Positions 8,102-14,114 are shown, numbered from the stretch's first letter. The stretch: DNA of 16,206 bases from Izemoplasma sp964435595 (GCA_964435595.1 CAYSZV010000035.1:1-16206), one strand, 5' to 3'. Notes: a model not told the origin generated them from the letters alone. Translations and numbers: made by a program.

Positions 8102-8225
8102 ATTTTTTTCCTCTCTATTAAATAGTATATTTCTAATGATTTTATATGAATTTTCTCTTTTACTTAATTATATTTAAAAAGAAGACAGAAGTGAAACAAT
8201 ATACTATTAACAATCTATTCTTGAT

Positions 8226-8256
8226 TTGAAAACTAGTTCTATTTTAAAACTATACT
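8226..8256 (+). promoter_or_regulatory. Possible promoter of the collagen-like lipoprotein
   Basis: TTGAAA (8226-8231), a rather long 19-base spacer and TATACT (8251-8256) lie in the 205-base divergent region. A later TGCTACAAT (8276-8284) would start transcription too close to the ribosome binding site. Nothing else stands out in this gap. Confidence 0.35.
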
Positions 8257-8306
8257 TCTTAAATTAATTATTAGGTGCTACAATTTAAATAAGGAGGTGT
8301 TAAAAA

Positions 8307-9335
8307 ATGAAATGTATATTTAAATCAATATTATACTTAACCGTAGTTGTACTTCTTTCATCATGTGGTTCCTCTTTAGAGTGTGGAGAGGGAACTATAG
8401 AGAGAGACAATCGTTGTGTTGCCTTAACACAAGATGAACAATTGTTTCTTTCCATATACACTTTAGCTTTAGACTCAAATCAAACTGAATTGAGTTATGA
8501 AGAGTGGATTGAAAGCATTAAAGGAGAAGATGGTATTAATGGGACAAATGGAACTGATGGAAGAGAAATAGAATTGGATGTTGAAAATGGGTATCTTGTT
8601 TGGAGATATGTTGGCGAAGCATCTTGGATGCAAATTCTAAATCTATCAGAATTAAGAGGTGTTGATGGTGTTGATGGTGTTAATGGAATTGATGGGAATG
8701 ATGGTGTTGATGGTGTTAATGGAATTGATGGAATCGATGGGAATGATGGAAAATCTATATATGATTTATATATAGAATCGAACCCTTCATATACGGGGGA
8801 TGTAGAACAGTTTCTAAATGATCTTATCACTAATAACCTTGAAGAAACAATGACACATACTGTTACTTTCGATGCAAACAATGGTAGCCAAAACACAACT
8901 GAGGAAGTAAAACATAATACATTAGTTACAAAGCCGAGTGATCCTGTAAGAGATAATTATGTATTTCTAGGTTGGGAGTACAATCAACAAGATTGGGTAT
9001 TCTTTGGATACAGCGTATATAATGATATTACTCTAAAAGCATCATGGATTCATGAAACAACAATTACTGTAACTGATTTTTCACCAGATCCTTATAATCA
9101 AGGTGCATATCTCTTTAGTATTGATGTATATGATCCATCAAAAACTTATAATTTCCTTGATATATATTTTTACAGAGAAGGAGAACTTTACGGAACCTTA
9201 GAAACCATAGATGAAGAACATTTTAGAGTGTATGAAATACAAAGTGGATATAGTTATCAAATCTACATTGAATATGAAGTTTACTATGAATCAATTTATG
9301 TATATGATATTTTCATGTTTAATTATGATAATTAA
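8307..9335 (+). CDS. Collagen-like surface lipoprotein with InlB-type repeat
   Basis: 342-residue predicted lipoprotein; function unknown, possibly surface binding. Order: signal peptide with lipobox LSSC (lipidated Cys20); a short Cys module, Cys26-GEGT-x6-Cys37; a Gly-x-y stretch (73-85); a YLVWRYVGEASW segment like the spacer of bacterial collagen-like proteins (96-107); a longer Gly-x-y stretch with mostly Asp and Asn (118-148); SIYDLYIESNPSYTG (150-164), resembling the capping segment next to such repeats; and a Listeria-Bacteroides/InlB B-type repeat (184-248) with VTFDANNG and FLGWEY. An uncharacterised aromatic-rich C-terminal domain follows. ATG at 8307 has AAGGAGGTG upstream. It is a single-gene unit, diverging from the VOC gene and converging on the zinc-ribbon gene with a shared terminator. 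Confidence 0.88.
   Translation: MKCIFKSILYLTVVVLLSSCGSSLECGEGTIERDNRCVALTQDEQLFLSIYTLALDSNQTELSYEEWIESIKGEDGINGTNGTDGREIELDVENGYLVWRYVGEASWMQILNLSELRGVDGVDGVNGIDGNDGVDGVNGIDGIDGNDGKSIYDLYIESNPSYTGDVEQFLNDLITNNLEETMTHTVTFDANNGSQNTTEEVKHNTLVTKPSDPVRDNYVFLGWEYNQQDWVFFGYSVYNDITLKASWIHETTITVTDFSPDPYNQGAYLFSIDVYDPSKTYNFLDIYFYREGELYGTLETIDEEHFRVYEIQSGYSYQIYIEYEVYYESIYVYDIFMFNYDN
8658..8750 (+). repeat. Direct repeats coding the Gly-x-y tract
   Basis: Nine-base units of the GGTGTTGAT / GGAATTGAT type are tandemly repeated. A 29-base stretch at 8667-8695 recurs exactly at 8703-8731, 36 bases later. All copies keep the reading frame, so slippage would lengthen or shorten the tract without breaking the gene. 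Confidence 0.85.
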
Positions 9336-9347
9336 TGAAATAAGGTG

Positions 9348-9376
9348 AAAAAAAGATGCGATATATCGCATCTTTT
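9348..9376. terminator. Bidirectional terminator between convergent genes
   Basis: Perfect arms AAAAGATGCG (9351-9360) and CGCATCTTTT (9367-9376) enclose ATATAT. An A run before it gives a T tract for the minus strand and TTTTA follows on the plus strand, so it can end both the collagen-like lipoprotein and the zinc-ribbon gene. Confidence 0.88.
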
Positions 9377-9653
9377 AATACTTAATCCCTGCTGGTTTAA
9401 TATTGTTAGAATCATGACTAGAACATGGTGTCACACCAAATACCATTCCACAACCCGGACATTGTTCTTCATAGTGTACCATATTGAACACTGTACCACA
9501 TTCACAATTCACTTCATGTGCTACGTCTAGAAGGCCTTTACCTACTCCTACTTGACGCACTTTGTTGACAACTGCTTTTCCATCATTCAAATCGGGTGCA
9601 CATCCATCATTTCCTGCACACGATTGAATCTTTTCTTTTAATATTTGATCCAT
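9375..9653 (-). CDS. Small zinc-ribbon-like protein of unknown function
   Basis: 92 residues; I do not recognise the family. Cys50-Glu-Cys52-Gly and Cys65-Pro-x-Cys68-Gly are two zinc-knuckle-like elements separated by 12 residues, with Cys77 and His80 just beyond. An N-terminal SCAGNDGC (11-18) adds Cys12 and Cys18 and could form a second metal or redox site. No signal peptide or membrane segment is seen, so it is probably cytoplasmic. ATG at 9653 has GAGGAG 8 bases upstream, and a promoter (TTGTAT-17-TACAAT) lies just before it. It is transcribed alone, divergent from the nucleoside kinase gene. Coding is supported by the ribosome binding site, promoter, paired cysteines and terminator. Confidence 0.75.
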   Translation of the reverse strand: MDQILKEKIQSCAGNDGCAPDLNDGKAVVNKVRQVGVGKGLLDVAHEVNCECGTVFNMVHYEEQCPGCGMVFGVTPCSSHDSNNIKPAGIKY

Positions 9654-9674
9654 TGTATCAACTCCTCAAAATGT

Positions 9675-9703
9675 ATTGTACAAAAACGAAGGATACGATA
9701 CAA
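9675..9703 (-). promoter_or_regulatory. Promoter of the zinc-ribbon gene
   Basis: Minus strand TTGTAT (9698-9703), 17-base spacer, TACAAT (9675-9680). The predicted start lies almost at the Shine-Dalgarno, so the leader would be very short. Confidence 0.6.
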
Positions 9704-9778
9704 GCAATTGTTTAATTATTCTAAATAACAGTGTTTTTACAATTTACTAAATAGTTCTAAAATTCATACAATCTCGCT

Positions 9779-9807
9779 TTGACTATTTCGATGATTGATT
9801 GTATAAT
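9779..9807 (+). promoter_or_regulatory. Promoter of the deoxynucleoside kinase gene
   Basis: TTGACT (9779-9784), 17-base spacer, TATAAT (9802-9807), 36 bases before the ATG. This is near-consensus. Confidence 0.82.
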
Positions 9808-9843
9808 TTTTACATCAAATAAAATTACTATAGAGGTGGAAAA

Positions 9844-10482
9844 ATGAGAGTTGGAATTATTGGTCCTATTGGAAGTGGGAAATCAACACTAGCACATTTA
9901 TTAGCAAATTACTATAACGTACCCAAAGTAGAGGAACCAGTTGCAAACAGCCGTTTTCTACCACTTTTTTATTCAGATATGCACAAATTTGCATTGGTAT
10001 CGCAAAACTTCTTTTATGGAGAATTATTTTTATCAATGTGGGACACAAAAGATGAACCTGCATTGGTTTGTGATTCTACATTGTTTTCAAACCTAGTTTT
10101 CGCAGATTTACTGAAACTTGAAGGTGTCATGAATGATGAGGAAGTTGAATTGACATATAAGATTGCTGATGCTCACATGAAACTATTACCTGATCTTGAT
10201 ATTCATATTGTTCTAGTTAGAGATGAAGACAGCTTATTTCAAAACGTTAGAAAAAGAGCTAGAGACTTAGAAGAAGGACAGTACAATTATTTGAAGTTCC
10301 ATTATGCGAATTATTCATCAGTATTAGAAAGCATCTTCAAAAGATACAATGTTCCAAAGCAAAAAATACTGTATCTTAAAGTTGACGATATGTTCGATCA
10401 ATTACACTTCAATGACTTGGTTGCTCAAATTGAACAACGTTATCAACAATTAACCTACGAACAACAAACATTAGACTTATAA
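9844..10482 (+). CDS. Deoxynucleoside kinase-family protein
   Basis: 212-residue P-loop kinase expected to phosphorylate deoxynucleosides in salvage, a common need in Mollicutes. Walker A GPIGSGKST (7-15); Glu30-Glu31-Pro32, where the family uses a catalytic Glu; and a LID-like segment Arg136-Lys-Arg-Ala-Arg-Asp-Leu-Glu143. The family motif usually read as Asp/Glu-Arg-Ser/Thr appears here as Asp77-Ser78-Thr79 in VCDSTLFSN, so its conserved arginine is missing. That may change activity or substrate choice. ATG at 9844 has GAGGTGG upstream and a near-consensus promoter, and a strong hairpin follows the stop. It is a single-gene unit among unrelated neighbours. The kinase fold is secure; the substrate (dA/dG or another) is not. 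Confidence 0.85.
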   Translation: MRVGIIGPIGSGKSTLAHLLANYYNVPKVEEPVANSRFLPLFYSDMHKFALVSQNFFYGELFLSMWDTKDEPALVCDSTLFSNLVFADLLKLEGVMNDEEVELTYKIADAHMKLLPDLDIHIVLVRDEDSLFQNVRKRARDLEEGQYNYLKFHYANYSSVLESIFKRYNVPKQKILYLKVDDMFDQLHFNDLVAQIEQRYQQLTYEQQTLDL

Positions 10483-10483
10483 G

Positions 10484-10510
10484 AAAAGGCATCCAAATGG
10501 ATGCCTTTTT
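10484..10510. terminator. Bidirectional terminator between kinase and lipoprotein genes
   Basis: Arms AAAAGGCATCC (10484-10494) and GGATGCCTTTT (10499-10509) close on AAAT, with T runs on both strands. It lies 1 base after the kinase stop and 15 bases from the convergent lipoprotein stop. Confidence 0.93.
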
Positions 10511-10525
10511 CATTGTATAATTCTA

Positions 10526-11167
10526 TTAATTTCCTGAATTTGTACCAATTGGATTTCTCTCTACTTGAATTCCTTCAATGATTACCATACCAGTACTGTT
10601 TGCAAAGTATACACCTGTTGATGCCCAGTCACTTGCATCAGGTACTACAGTATAACGATAGGTTGTTGATATTTCTGTTAATTCTGCTTCTTCTTCAAAG
10701 AATGTAATTCCACTTGTACTTTCACCAAATACAATTACACTACCTTTGATATTAGGTGCTTCTGTACGTAATGTAAACTCAAATGTGTATTCACATCCCT
10801 CAGTTAAAAATAATCCTGAATTAGTAAACGATCCCATCCATGGATCAGATGGTACTGTATGAACGTTAAAAACAGCTGCACCATATGTTTGAATCCAAGC
10901 ATTATCTGGGTCAGTTACAAGATGTCCCCCTATAAAACGCCAATTAAGCCAAGACGAAATTGTATACATTTTCGCTCCTGGTACAGAATGCAATCCTGTT
11001 TCATTACTACAACTCACTGCTGTCGGTGATGGATTCGCATCCTCAACCAATACACATTCAGTTCCCACTAGTACCGTTCCTTCTCCACACGGGCTTACAT
11101 CTTCTCCGCATGCACTCAATACTAAAACTGTTACTACTGCTACTGCCAATAATACTAATTTCTTCAT
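10526..11167 (-). CDS. Lipoprotein with carbohydrate-binding-like (CBM4/9-type) domain
   Basis: 213-residue predicted surface lipoprotein. Residues 1-19 are a signal peptide with lipobox LSAC (lipidated Cys20). Cys27-GEGT-x6-Cys38 is the same C-x10-C module seen in the collagen-like lipoprotein. Residues from about 60 look like a beta-jelly-roll: CEYTFEFTLRTEAPNIKG, then TYRYTVVPDASDW and VIIEGIQVERN resemble the closing strands of CBM4/9 and related ligand-binding domains. No catalytic motif is seen, so sugar binding is an inference from fold. ATG at 11167 has GAGGTGA upstream. The gene has a consensus promoter flanked by two LacI-type operators and lies directly downstream of the lacI-family gene, so it is probably a controlled target of that regulator. 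Confidence 0.8.
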   Translation of the reverse strand: MKKLVLLAVAVVTVLVLSACGEDVSPCGEGTVLVGTECVLVEDANPSPTAVSCSNETGLHSVPGAKMYTISSWLNWRFIGGHLVTDPDNAWIQTYGAAVFNVHTVPSDPWMGSFTNSGLFLTEGCEYTFEFTLRTEAPNIKGSVIVFGESTSGITFFEEEAELTEISTTYRYTVVPDASDWASTGVYFANSTGMVIIEGIQVERNPIGTNSGN

Positions 11168-11202
11168 TTATTCACCTCAAAATTTTATTTTCTATAGATT
11201 TG

Positions 11203-11216
11203 CGAAACCGCTTTAC
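11203..11216. promoter_or_regulatory. LacI-type operator O2, over the lipoprotein transcription start
   Basis: CGAAACC|GCTTTAC is an imperfect copy of O1. Its centre is 46 bases from that of O1, and it covers the expected start of transcription after the -10 box at 11221-11226. Confidence 0.6.
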
Positions 11217-11220
11217 CAAT

Positions 11221-11249
11221 ATTATAAACTAATTGAATTAATTTGTCAA
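11221..11249 (-). promoter_or_regulatory. Consensus promoter of the CBM-like lipoprotein
   Basis: Minus strand TTGACA (11244-11249), 17-base spacer, TATAAT (11221-11226): a perfect sigma-A match, bracketed by operators O1 and O2. This arrangement suits a strong, repressed promoter. Confidence 0.9.
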
Positions 11250-11262
11250 GAAACCGGTTTCT
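11249..11262. promoter_or_regulatory. LacI-type operator O1, at the -35 edge of the lipoprotein promoter
   Basis: AGAAACCGGTTTCT is a perfect 14-base palindrome with the central C|G typical of LacI-family sites. It touches the first base of the -35 box. Confidence 0.75.
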
Positions 11263-11272
11263 CAATATGAAT

Positions 11273-11298
11273 AAAAAAAGTGATACTCGGTATCACTT
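11273..11298 (-). terminator. Terminator of the lacI-family gene
   Basis: Arms AAGTGATAC (11278-11286) and GTATCACTT (11290-11298) close on a 3-base loop, followed on the minus strand by seven T. It overlaps the TGA at 11293-11295, supporting that codon as the native end of the gene. Confidence 0.9.
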
Positions 11299-12322
11299 CA
11301 ATCTTTTACATGTTTCTCTTTCTACTACATTTACTTTTATTTTTACAGATTCAACTACTTCTCCATCGATTTTGGCAATCAAATATTTCGCTGAAGTGAT
11401 TCCGATTTCTCTTTTATTTTGTGCAATCGTTTATTATTCAAATATTTTGTTGTAACACTATCCGTATGAACTGCCAATNNNNNNNNNNATCATCATATCC
11501 AATAATCGATATATCTTCAGGCACATTGATTCCGTTTTCTTTGAATGCCTTAATTGCTCCTAGCGCCATCCAATCTCCACTAACAAATACGGCAGTAGGC
11601 AATTCCTTGTCTTTCATCATTATCACAGCTTGATCGTATCCATCTTGAAAACCATAATTTGCGGCTTCATAAATTTTATATTCTTTGAGACCACTTTTTG
11701 TCATAGCATTATCAAATCCTATTTGTCTATCTTGTCCTGATTTTGTGTAGAACGGTCCTGCGATATGATGGATTTTCTTATGACCTAGTCCAATCAAATA
11801 TTCTGCAGCAAGCATTCCACCTTGAATATCATCAGAAGTAATGGTCGTGATTTCAAGATCTCCACCATCTGCTGATACAATTGGGATTCCACTTGCTACT
11901 AACTCAGGTATTTCATTAGATAAACTATAGAAATTTGCAATAAACACTCCTTCTACTTGTCTATATCTACAAAACTCTAAATACGACATTTGAGTATTAC
12001 CCATATTCCGATTTACAAATGTAACTTCATATCCTTCTCGTTCTACTTCTTGTTTGAAATTCTCTAAGATTACTGAAAAGTGAGGATGGGATAATCCAAT
12101 CCCTAGATTATCAGAAAAAATCACTGCAATAATCCAAGACTTTTTTTGAGATAGTGCTTTTGCGTAATAACTTGCAACATAGTTCAATTCGTGTGCTTTT
12201 TCTAAAATAATTTTCCTTGTTTTCTCACTAATACGACCAGTATTATTTAATGCTTTTGATACTGTCGATGTAGAAAACCCTGTTGCTTTTGCAAGTTCAT
12301 ATATGTTTACCTTTTGTGTCAT
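11293..12322 (-). CDS. LacI-family transcriptional repressor, interrupted by an assembly gap and a frame break
   Basis: Sugar-responsive DNA-binding repressor, likely dimeric. Residues 4-50 form the LacI helix-turn-helix and hinge (VNIYELAKATGFSTSTVSKALN), followed by a periplasmic-binding-like core. The frame is clean from ATG 12322 (GAGGTGA upstream) to GYDD (residue 278, ending at 11489). Ten N follow (11479-11488). After the gap the native C-terminus, from TIAQNKREIG to the end CKRLK, lies at 11293-11430 and stops at TGA, but an in-frame TAA at 11431-11433 precedes it. A third frame between gap and TAA reads LAVHTDSVTT, plausible LacI sequence. Compared with the family, about 20 bases near 11432-11452 seem extra. 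A short open frame ending at 11438 is therefore not the real terminus. Sequence error next to the gap is likelier than a true pseudogene. Confidence 0.8.
11479..11488. other. Assembly gap (10 N)
   Basis: Ten N inside the lacI-family gene. The length may be a placeholder. The sequence on the left side does not join any single frame of the gene. Confidence 0.99.
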
Positions 12323-12357
12323 AGATTCACCTCATTAATGAAACTAAGTCCTTTTTG

Positions 12358-12371
12358 GGGGACCGGTTTCC
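12358..12371. promoter_or_regulatory. LacI-type operator O3, downstream of the lacI -10 box
   Basis: GGGGACC|GGTTTCC shares the ACC|GGTTTC core of O1. It begins about four bases downstream of the -10 box of the lacI-family gene, over the likely start, as expected for self-repression. Confidence 0.6.
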
Positions 12372-12374
12372 CTA

Positions 12375-12403
12375 ATTGTAAATGGTAATGACAAAATTGT
12401 CAA
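12375..12403 (-). promoter_or_regulatory. Promoter of the lacI-family gene
   Basis: Minus strand TTGACA (12398-12403), 17-base spacer, TACAAT (12375-12380). A second, unrelated perfect palindrome TGACAAAATTGTCA (12389-12402) overlaps the -35 box. Confidence 0.87.
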
Positions 12404-12438
12404 TATTTGCTTACCTTTGAACTTTAGAAATCAAAACA

Positions 12439-12467
12439 TTCATATAGCCTCCAAAAAATGGTAAGAT
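12439..12467 (+). promoter_or_regulatory. Candidate promoter of the MFS gene
   Basis: TTCATA (12439-12444), 17-base spacer and TAAGAT (12462-12467) preceded by an extended -10 TGG. No LacI-type operator lies on it, so the exporter may not share the control of its divergent neighbour. Confidence 0.5.
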
Positions 12468-12502
12468 ATTCTTATAGAGAAAAAAGAGATGGTAGGTGAA
12501 TT

Positions 12503-13660
12503 ATGAAAAACATACAAAAAATTGCGATTTTGAGTGTATCGGTACTAACGATCATGTCCAGTGCTGCAATGATTCCAGCCTTACCATATATAAATGATTA
12601 CTTCAGTAATGCAAGTGAATTATCTGTAAAAATGGTAATCTCTTTACCTTCTTTTTTCATCATACCAGTAACATTATTGACAGGTCGTCTGATATTCTAT
12701 GTAAAAAAGAAACACATACTTTACATTGCTCTTTCATTATATCTCATTGGTGGACTTGGTGGAGCACTACAAAATTCTATTATTATGCTGCTAATATTCC
12801 GTTCTATGATGGGTATTGGTGTAGGTCTATTGATTCCTTTAACAAAAGGTCTGATTGCTGATTTCTTTTCTGGCAAAGAACGATCTAAAATGATGGGCTA
12901 TTCTACAGCTGCAAACAATTTTGGTGGCATCATCGCCGTAGTCTTTGCTGGACTCTTAACTGCCTTGGGCTGGAGATTCCCATTCTTGGTATATTCCCTA
13001 GCAATCATCGTTTTATTTCTCGTAATCTTCTTCTTGCCAAATCAAGAAATTCCTGCGAAGAATTCTCACTCTGTCCATATAAACAAAAATGTTTGGATAA
13101 TTGGGCTATCACATTTCATGTTAATATTAATATTCTTCTCTGTTCCAACAGGATTAGGTTATTATATTGAAGTAAAAGATTATGGAACAGGGTTAACCAC
13201 AGGATTTATGATTTCTCTTGTAACTTTGGGGTCTTTCCTTATTGCTATTGCATTTCATAGAGTATCTGAATTTTTTAAACACAATACAATATATATCGGA
13301 CTCCTATTAATCACATGTGGTATGTTTGGTATTGGACTTGCAGAACAATTGTTTACAGTTGCAGTTTCTTTGGCACTTGTAGGTTTTGGTCTTGGAATCT
13401 TATCAACAATGGTTTACTTGTTTACATCACTTGAAAGTTCCAAGAATGATGTTACTTTATCACTTGCCATTGTATCGTGTTTTTCATTTCTCGGCCAATT
13501 CACGTCCCCAATAATCAATCAATTCATCCAAGATATATTTGGTACACATTCAGTAGAATCAACATTCTTCATATCAGGATATATTGGAATATTAGCAATT
13601 ATAATAGTCATTGTAAATCAATATATAAAAATATATACTCCAAAAAGGCAACCCGATTAA
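12503..13660 (+). CDS. Major facilitator superfamily transporter (drug-efflux-like)
   Basis: 385-residue integral membrane protein with about 12 hydrophobic segments, the usual MFS size, probably a proton-coupled exporter. The loop after the second segment has GRLIFYVKKKH (61-71), a degenerate MFS motif A. RSMMGIGVGLLIPL lies in the fourth segment, and GYSTAANNFGG with LGWRFPFLVY fits the fifth and sixth segments of Bmr/DHA-like exporters. No substrate can be assigned. ATG at 12503 has TAGGTGA upstream. It diverges from the lacI-family gene across 180 bases and converges on the small membrane protein: its TAA (13658-13660) overlaps the opposite stop (13657-13659), and the shared terminator stem codes its last residues. 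Confidence 0.9.
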   Translation: MKNIQKIAILSVSVLTIMSSAAMIPALPYINDYFSNASELSVKMVISLPSFFIIPVTLLTGRLIFYVKKKHILYIALSLYLIGGLGGALQNSIIMLLIFRSMMGIGVGLLIPLTKGLIADFFSGKERSKMMGYSTAANNFGGIIAVVFAGLLTALGWRFPFLVYSLAIIVLFLVIFFLPNQEIPAKNSHSVHINKNVWIIGLSHFMLILIFFSVPTGLGYYIEVKDYGTGLTTGFMISLVTLGSFLIAIAFHRVSEFFKHNTIYIGLLLITCGMFGIGLAEQLFTVAVSLALVGFGLGILSTMVYLFTSLESSKNDVTLSLAIVSCFSFLGQFTSPIINQFIQDIFGTHSVESTFFISGYIGILAIIIVIVNQYIKIYTPKRQPD

Positions 13661-13671
13661 GGTTGCCTTTT
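13643..13671. terminator. Bidirectional terminator spanning both stop codons of convergent genes
   Basis: Arms AAAAGGCAACC (13643-13653) and GGTTGCCTTTT (13661-13671) enclose a 7-base loop that holds both opposite TAA codons. Because the arms are complementary, both proteins end in Lys-Arg-Gln-Pro (plus Asp in the exporter). Confidence 0.93.
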
Positions 13672-14046
13672 ATTTTCCACTTTATCTAATGGTAAAAAAC
13701 AATCAAGAGTTAAGGATATTCCTGTAACTACAAATGTAAGCCCTGCTACCTCAAGTAGTCTTACTGGATAGAATAAAAAAATAATTGGACCAACAAGAGC
13801 GATTATAAGTAGCCCGCATACAAACATCAAACCAAACATGCCATAACTATACTTCTTTTTGCTTCTACCGGATACCACAAAATATTCAATTACTGCTACT
13901 ATCGCTCCTATTAGAACTGCGGCAAGTGATTTCATTACTTGATTAAAATCTACACTATAATATATTCCTTTTCCCACAATTGTAGTCACAAAATAGCAAT
14001 AAAACAGAAATAAAAATACCATTCTTTTTTTAATAATCCAGAACAT
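13657..14046 (-). CDS. Small four-helix membrane protein of unknown function
   Basis: 129 residues; family not recognised. Hydrophobic segments at about 8-25, 38-58, 69-94 and 97-117 suggest four membrane helices, with a basic loop RSKKK (61-65) between the second and third. The frame stays open up to a TTG at 14076, but that codon lies in the arm of a palindrome and has no ribosome binding site. The ATG at 14046 has AGGAGG 4 bases away, slightly tight but strong. A promoter with extended -10 (14106-14114) lies upstream, and the leader between them carries a 23-base palindrome that could control expression. The stop overlaps that of the convergent MFS gene. Proximity to an exporter hints at, but does not show, a related job. 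Confidence 0.72.
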   Translation of the reverse strand: MFWIIKKRMVFLFLFYCYFVTTIVGKGIYYSVDFNQVMKSLAAVLIGAIVAVIEYFVVSGRSKKKYSYGMFGLMFVCGLLIIALVGPIIFLFYPVRLLEVAGLTFVVTGISLTLDCFLPLDKVENKRQP

Positions 14047-14050
14047 AAAA

Positions 14051-14056
14051 CCTCCT
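14051..14056 (-). promoter_or_regulatory. Shine-Dalgarno that decides the start of the small membrane protein
   Basis: AGGAGG on the minus strand, 4 bases before ATG 14044-14046. It favours this ATG over the upstream in-frame TTG at 14074-14076. Confidence 0.75.
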
Positions 14057-14065
14057 AAAATACAA

Positions 14066-14088
14066 AAATAGGACAAGTTGTCCTATTT
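14066..14088 (-). promoter_or_regulatory. 23-base palindrome / hairpin in the leader of the membrane-protein gene
   Basis: Eleven-base arms AAATAGGACAA (14066-14076) and TTGTCCTATTT (14078-14088) surround a single base. On the minus strand it ends in TTTTTG, so it can act as a terminator for the upstream hydrolase gene. Because a promoter lies just before it, it could also be an attenuator, or as DNA a repressor site. Confidence 0.7.
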
Positions 14089-14105
14089 GCAAGTAATCTA
14101 ATTTT

Positions 14106-14114
14106 ATTATACCA
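14106..14114 (-). promoter_or_regulatory. Extended -10 promoter for the small membrane protein
   Basis: Minus strand TGGTATAAT: TATAAT (14106-14111) with an upstream TG-n. The -35 region is weak (TTTGCT at 16 bases spacing), as is common with extended -10 promoters. Confidence 0.6.

Noticed and set aside
8658..8750. Regular repeats as a possible CRISPR array
   Set aside because: The units are 9 bases, in frame, without unique spacers, and code Gly-x-y triplets of a lipoprotein.
8495..8896. A 133-residue minus-strand open frame opposite the collagen-like lipoprotein
   Set aside because: It is the low-complexity complement of the Gly-x-y tract; the plus-strand gene has the start signals, signal peptide and domains.
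9345..9530. A plus-strand open frame opposite the zinc-ribbon gene
   Set aside because: It starts inside the terminator hairpin, lacks a good ribosome binding site and shows no recognisable protein features.
11249..11262. O1 as a CcpA catabolite-response site
   Set aside because: It has the central CG but lacks the outer T and A bases of the usual TG-n-AA-n-CG-n-T-n2-CA consensus. O2 fits even less, so the local LacI-type regulator is the simpler reader.
11438..11478. The short open frame after the assembly gap as the C-terminus of the LacI-type protein
   Set aside because: It reads nothing like the family, while another frame down to 11293 gives a textbook LacI C-terminus followed by a terminator.
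14074..14076. TTG as the start of the small membrane protein
   Set aside because: It lies in an arm of the leader palindrome and has no ribosome binding site; the ATG at 14046 has AGGAGG.
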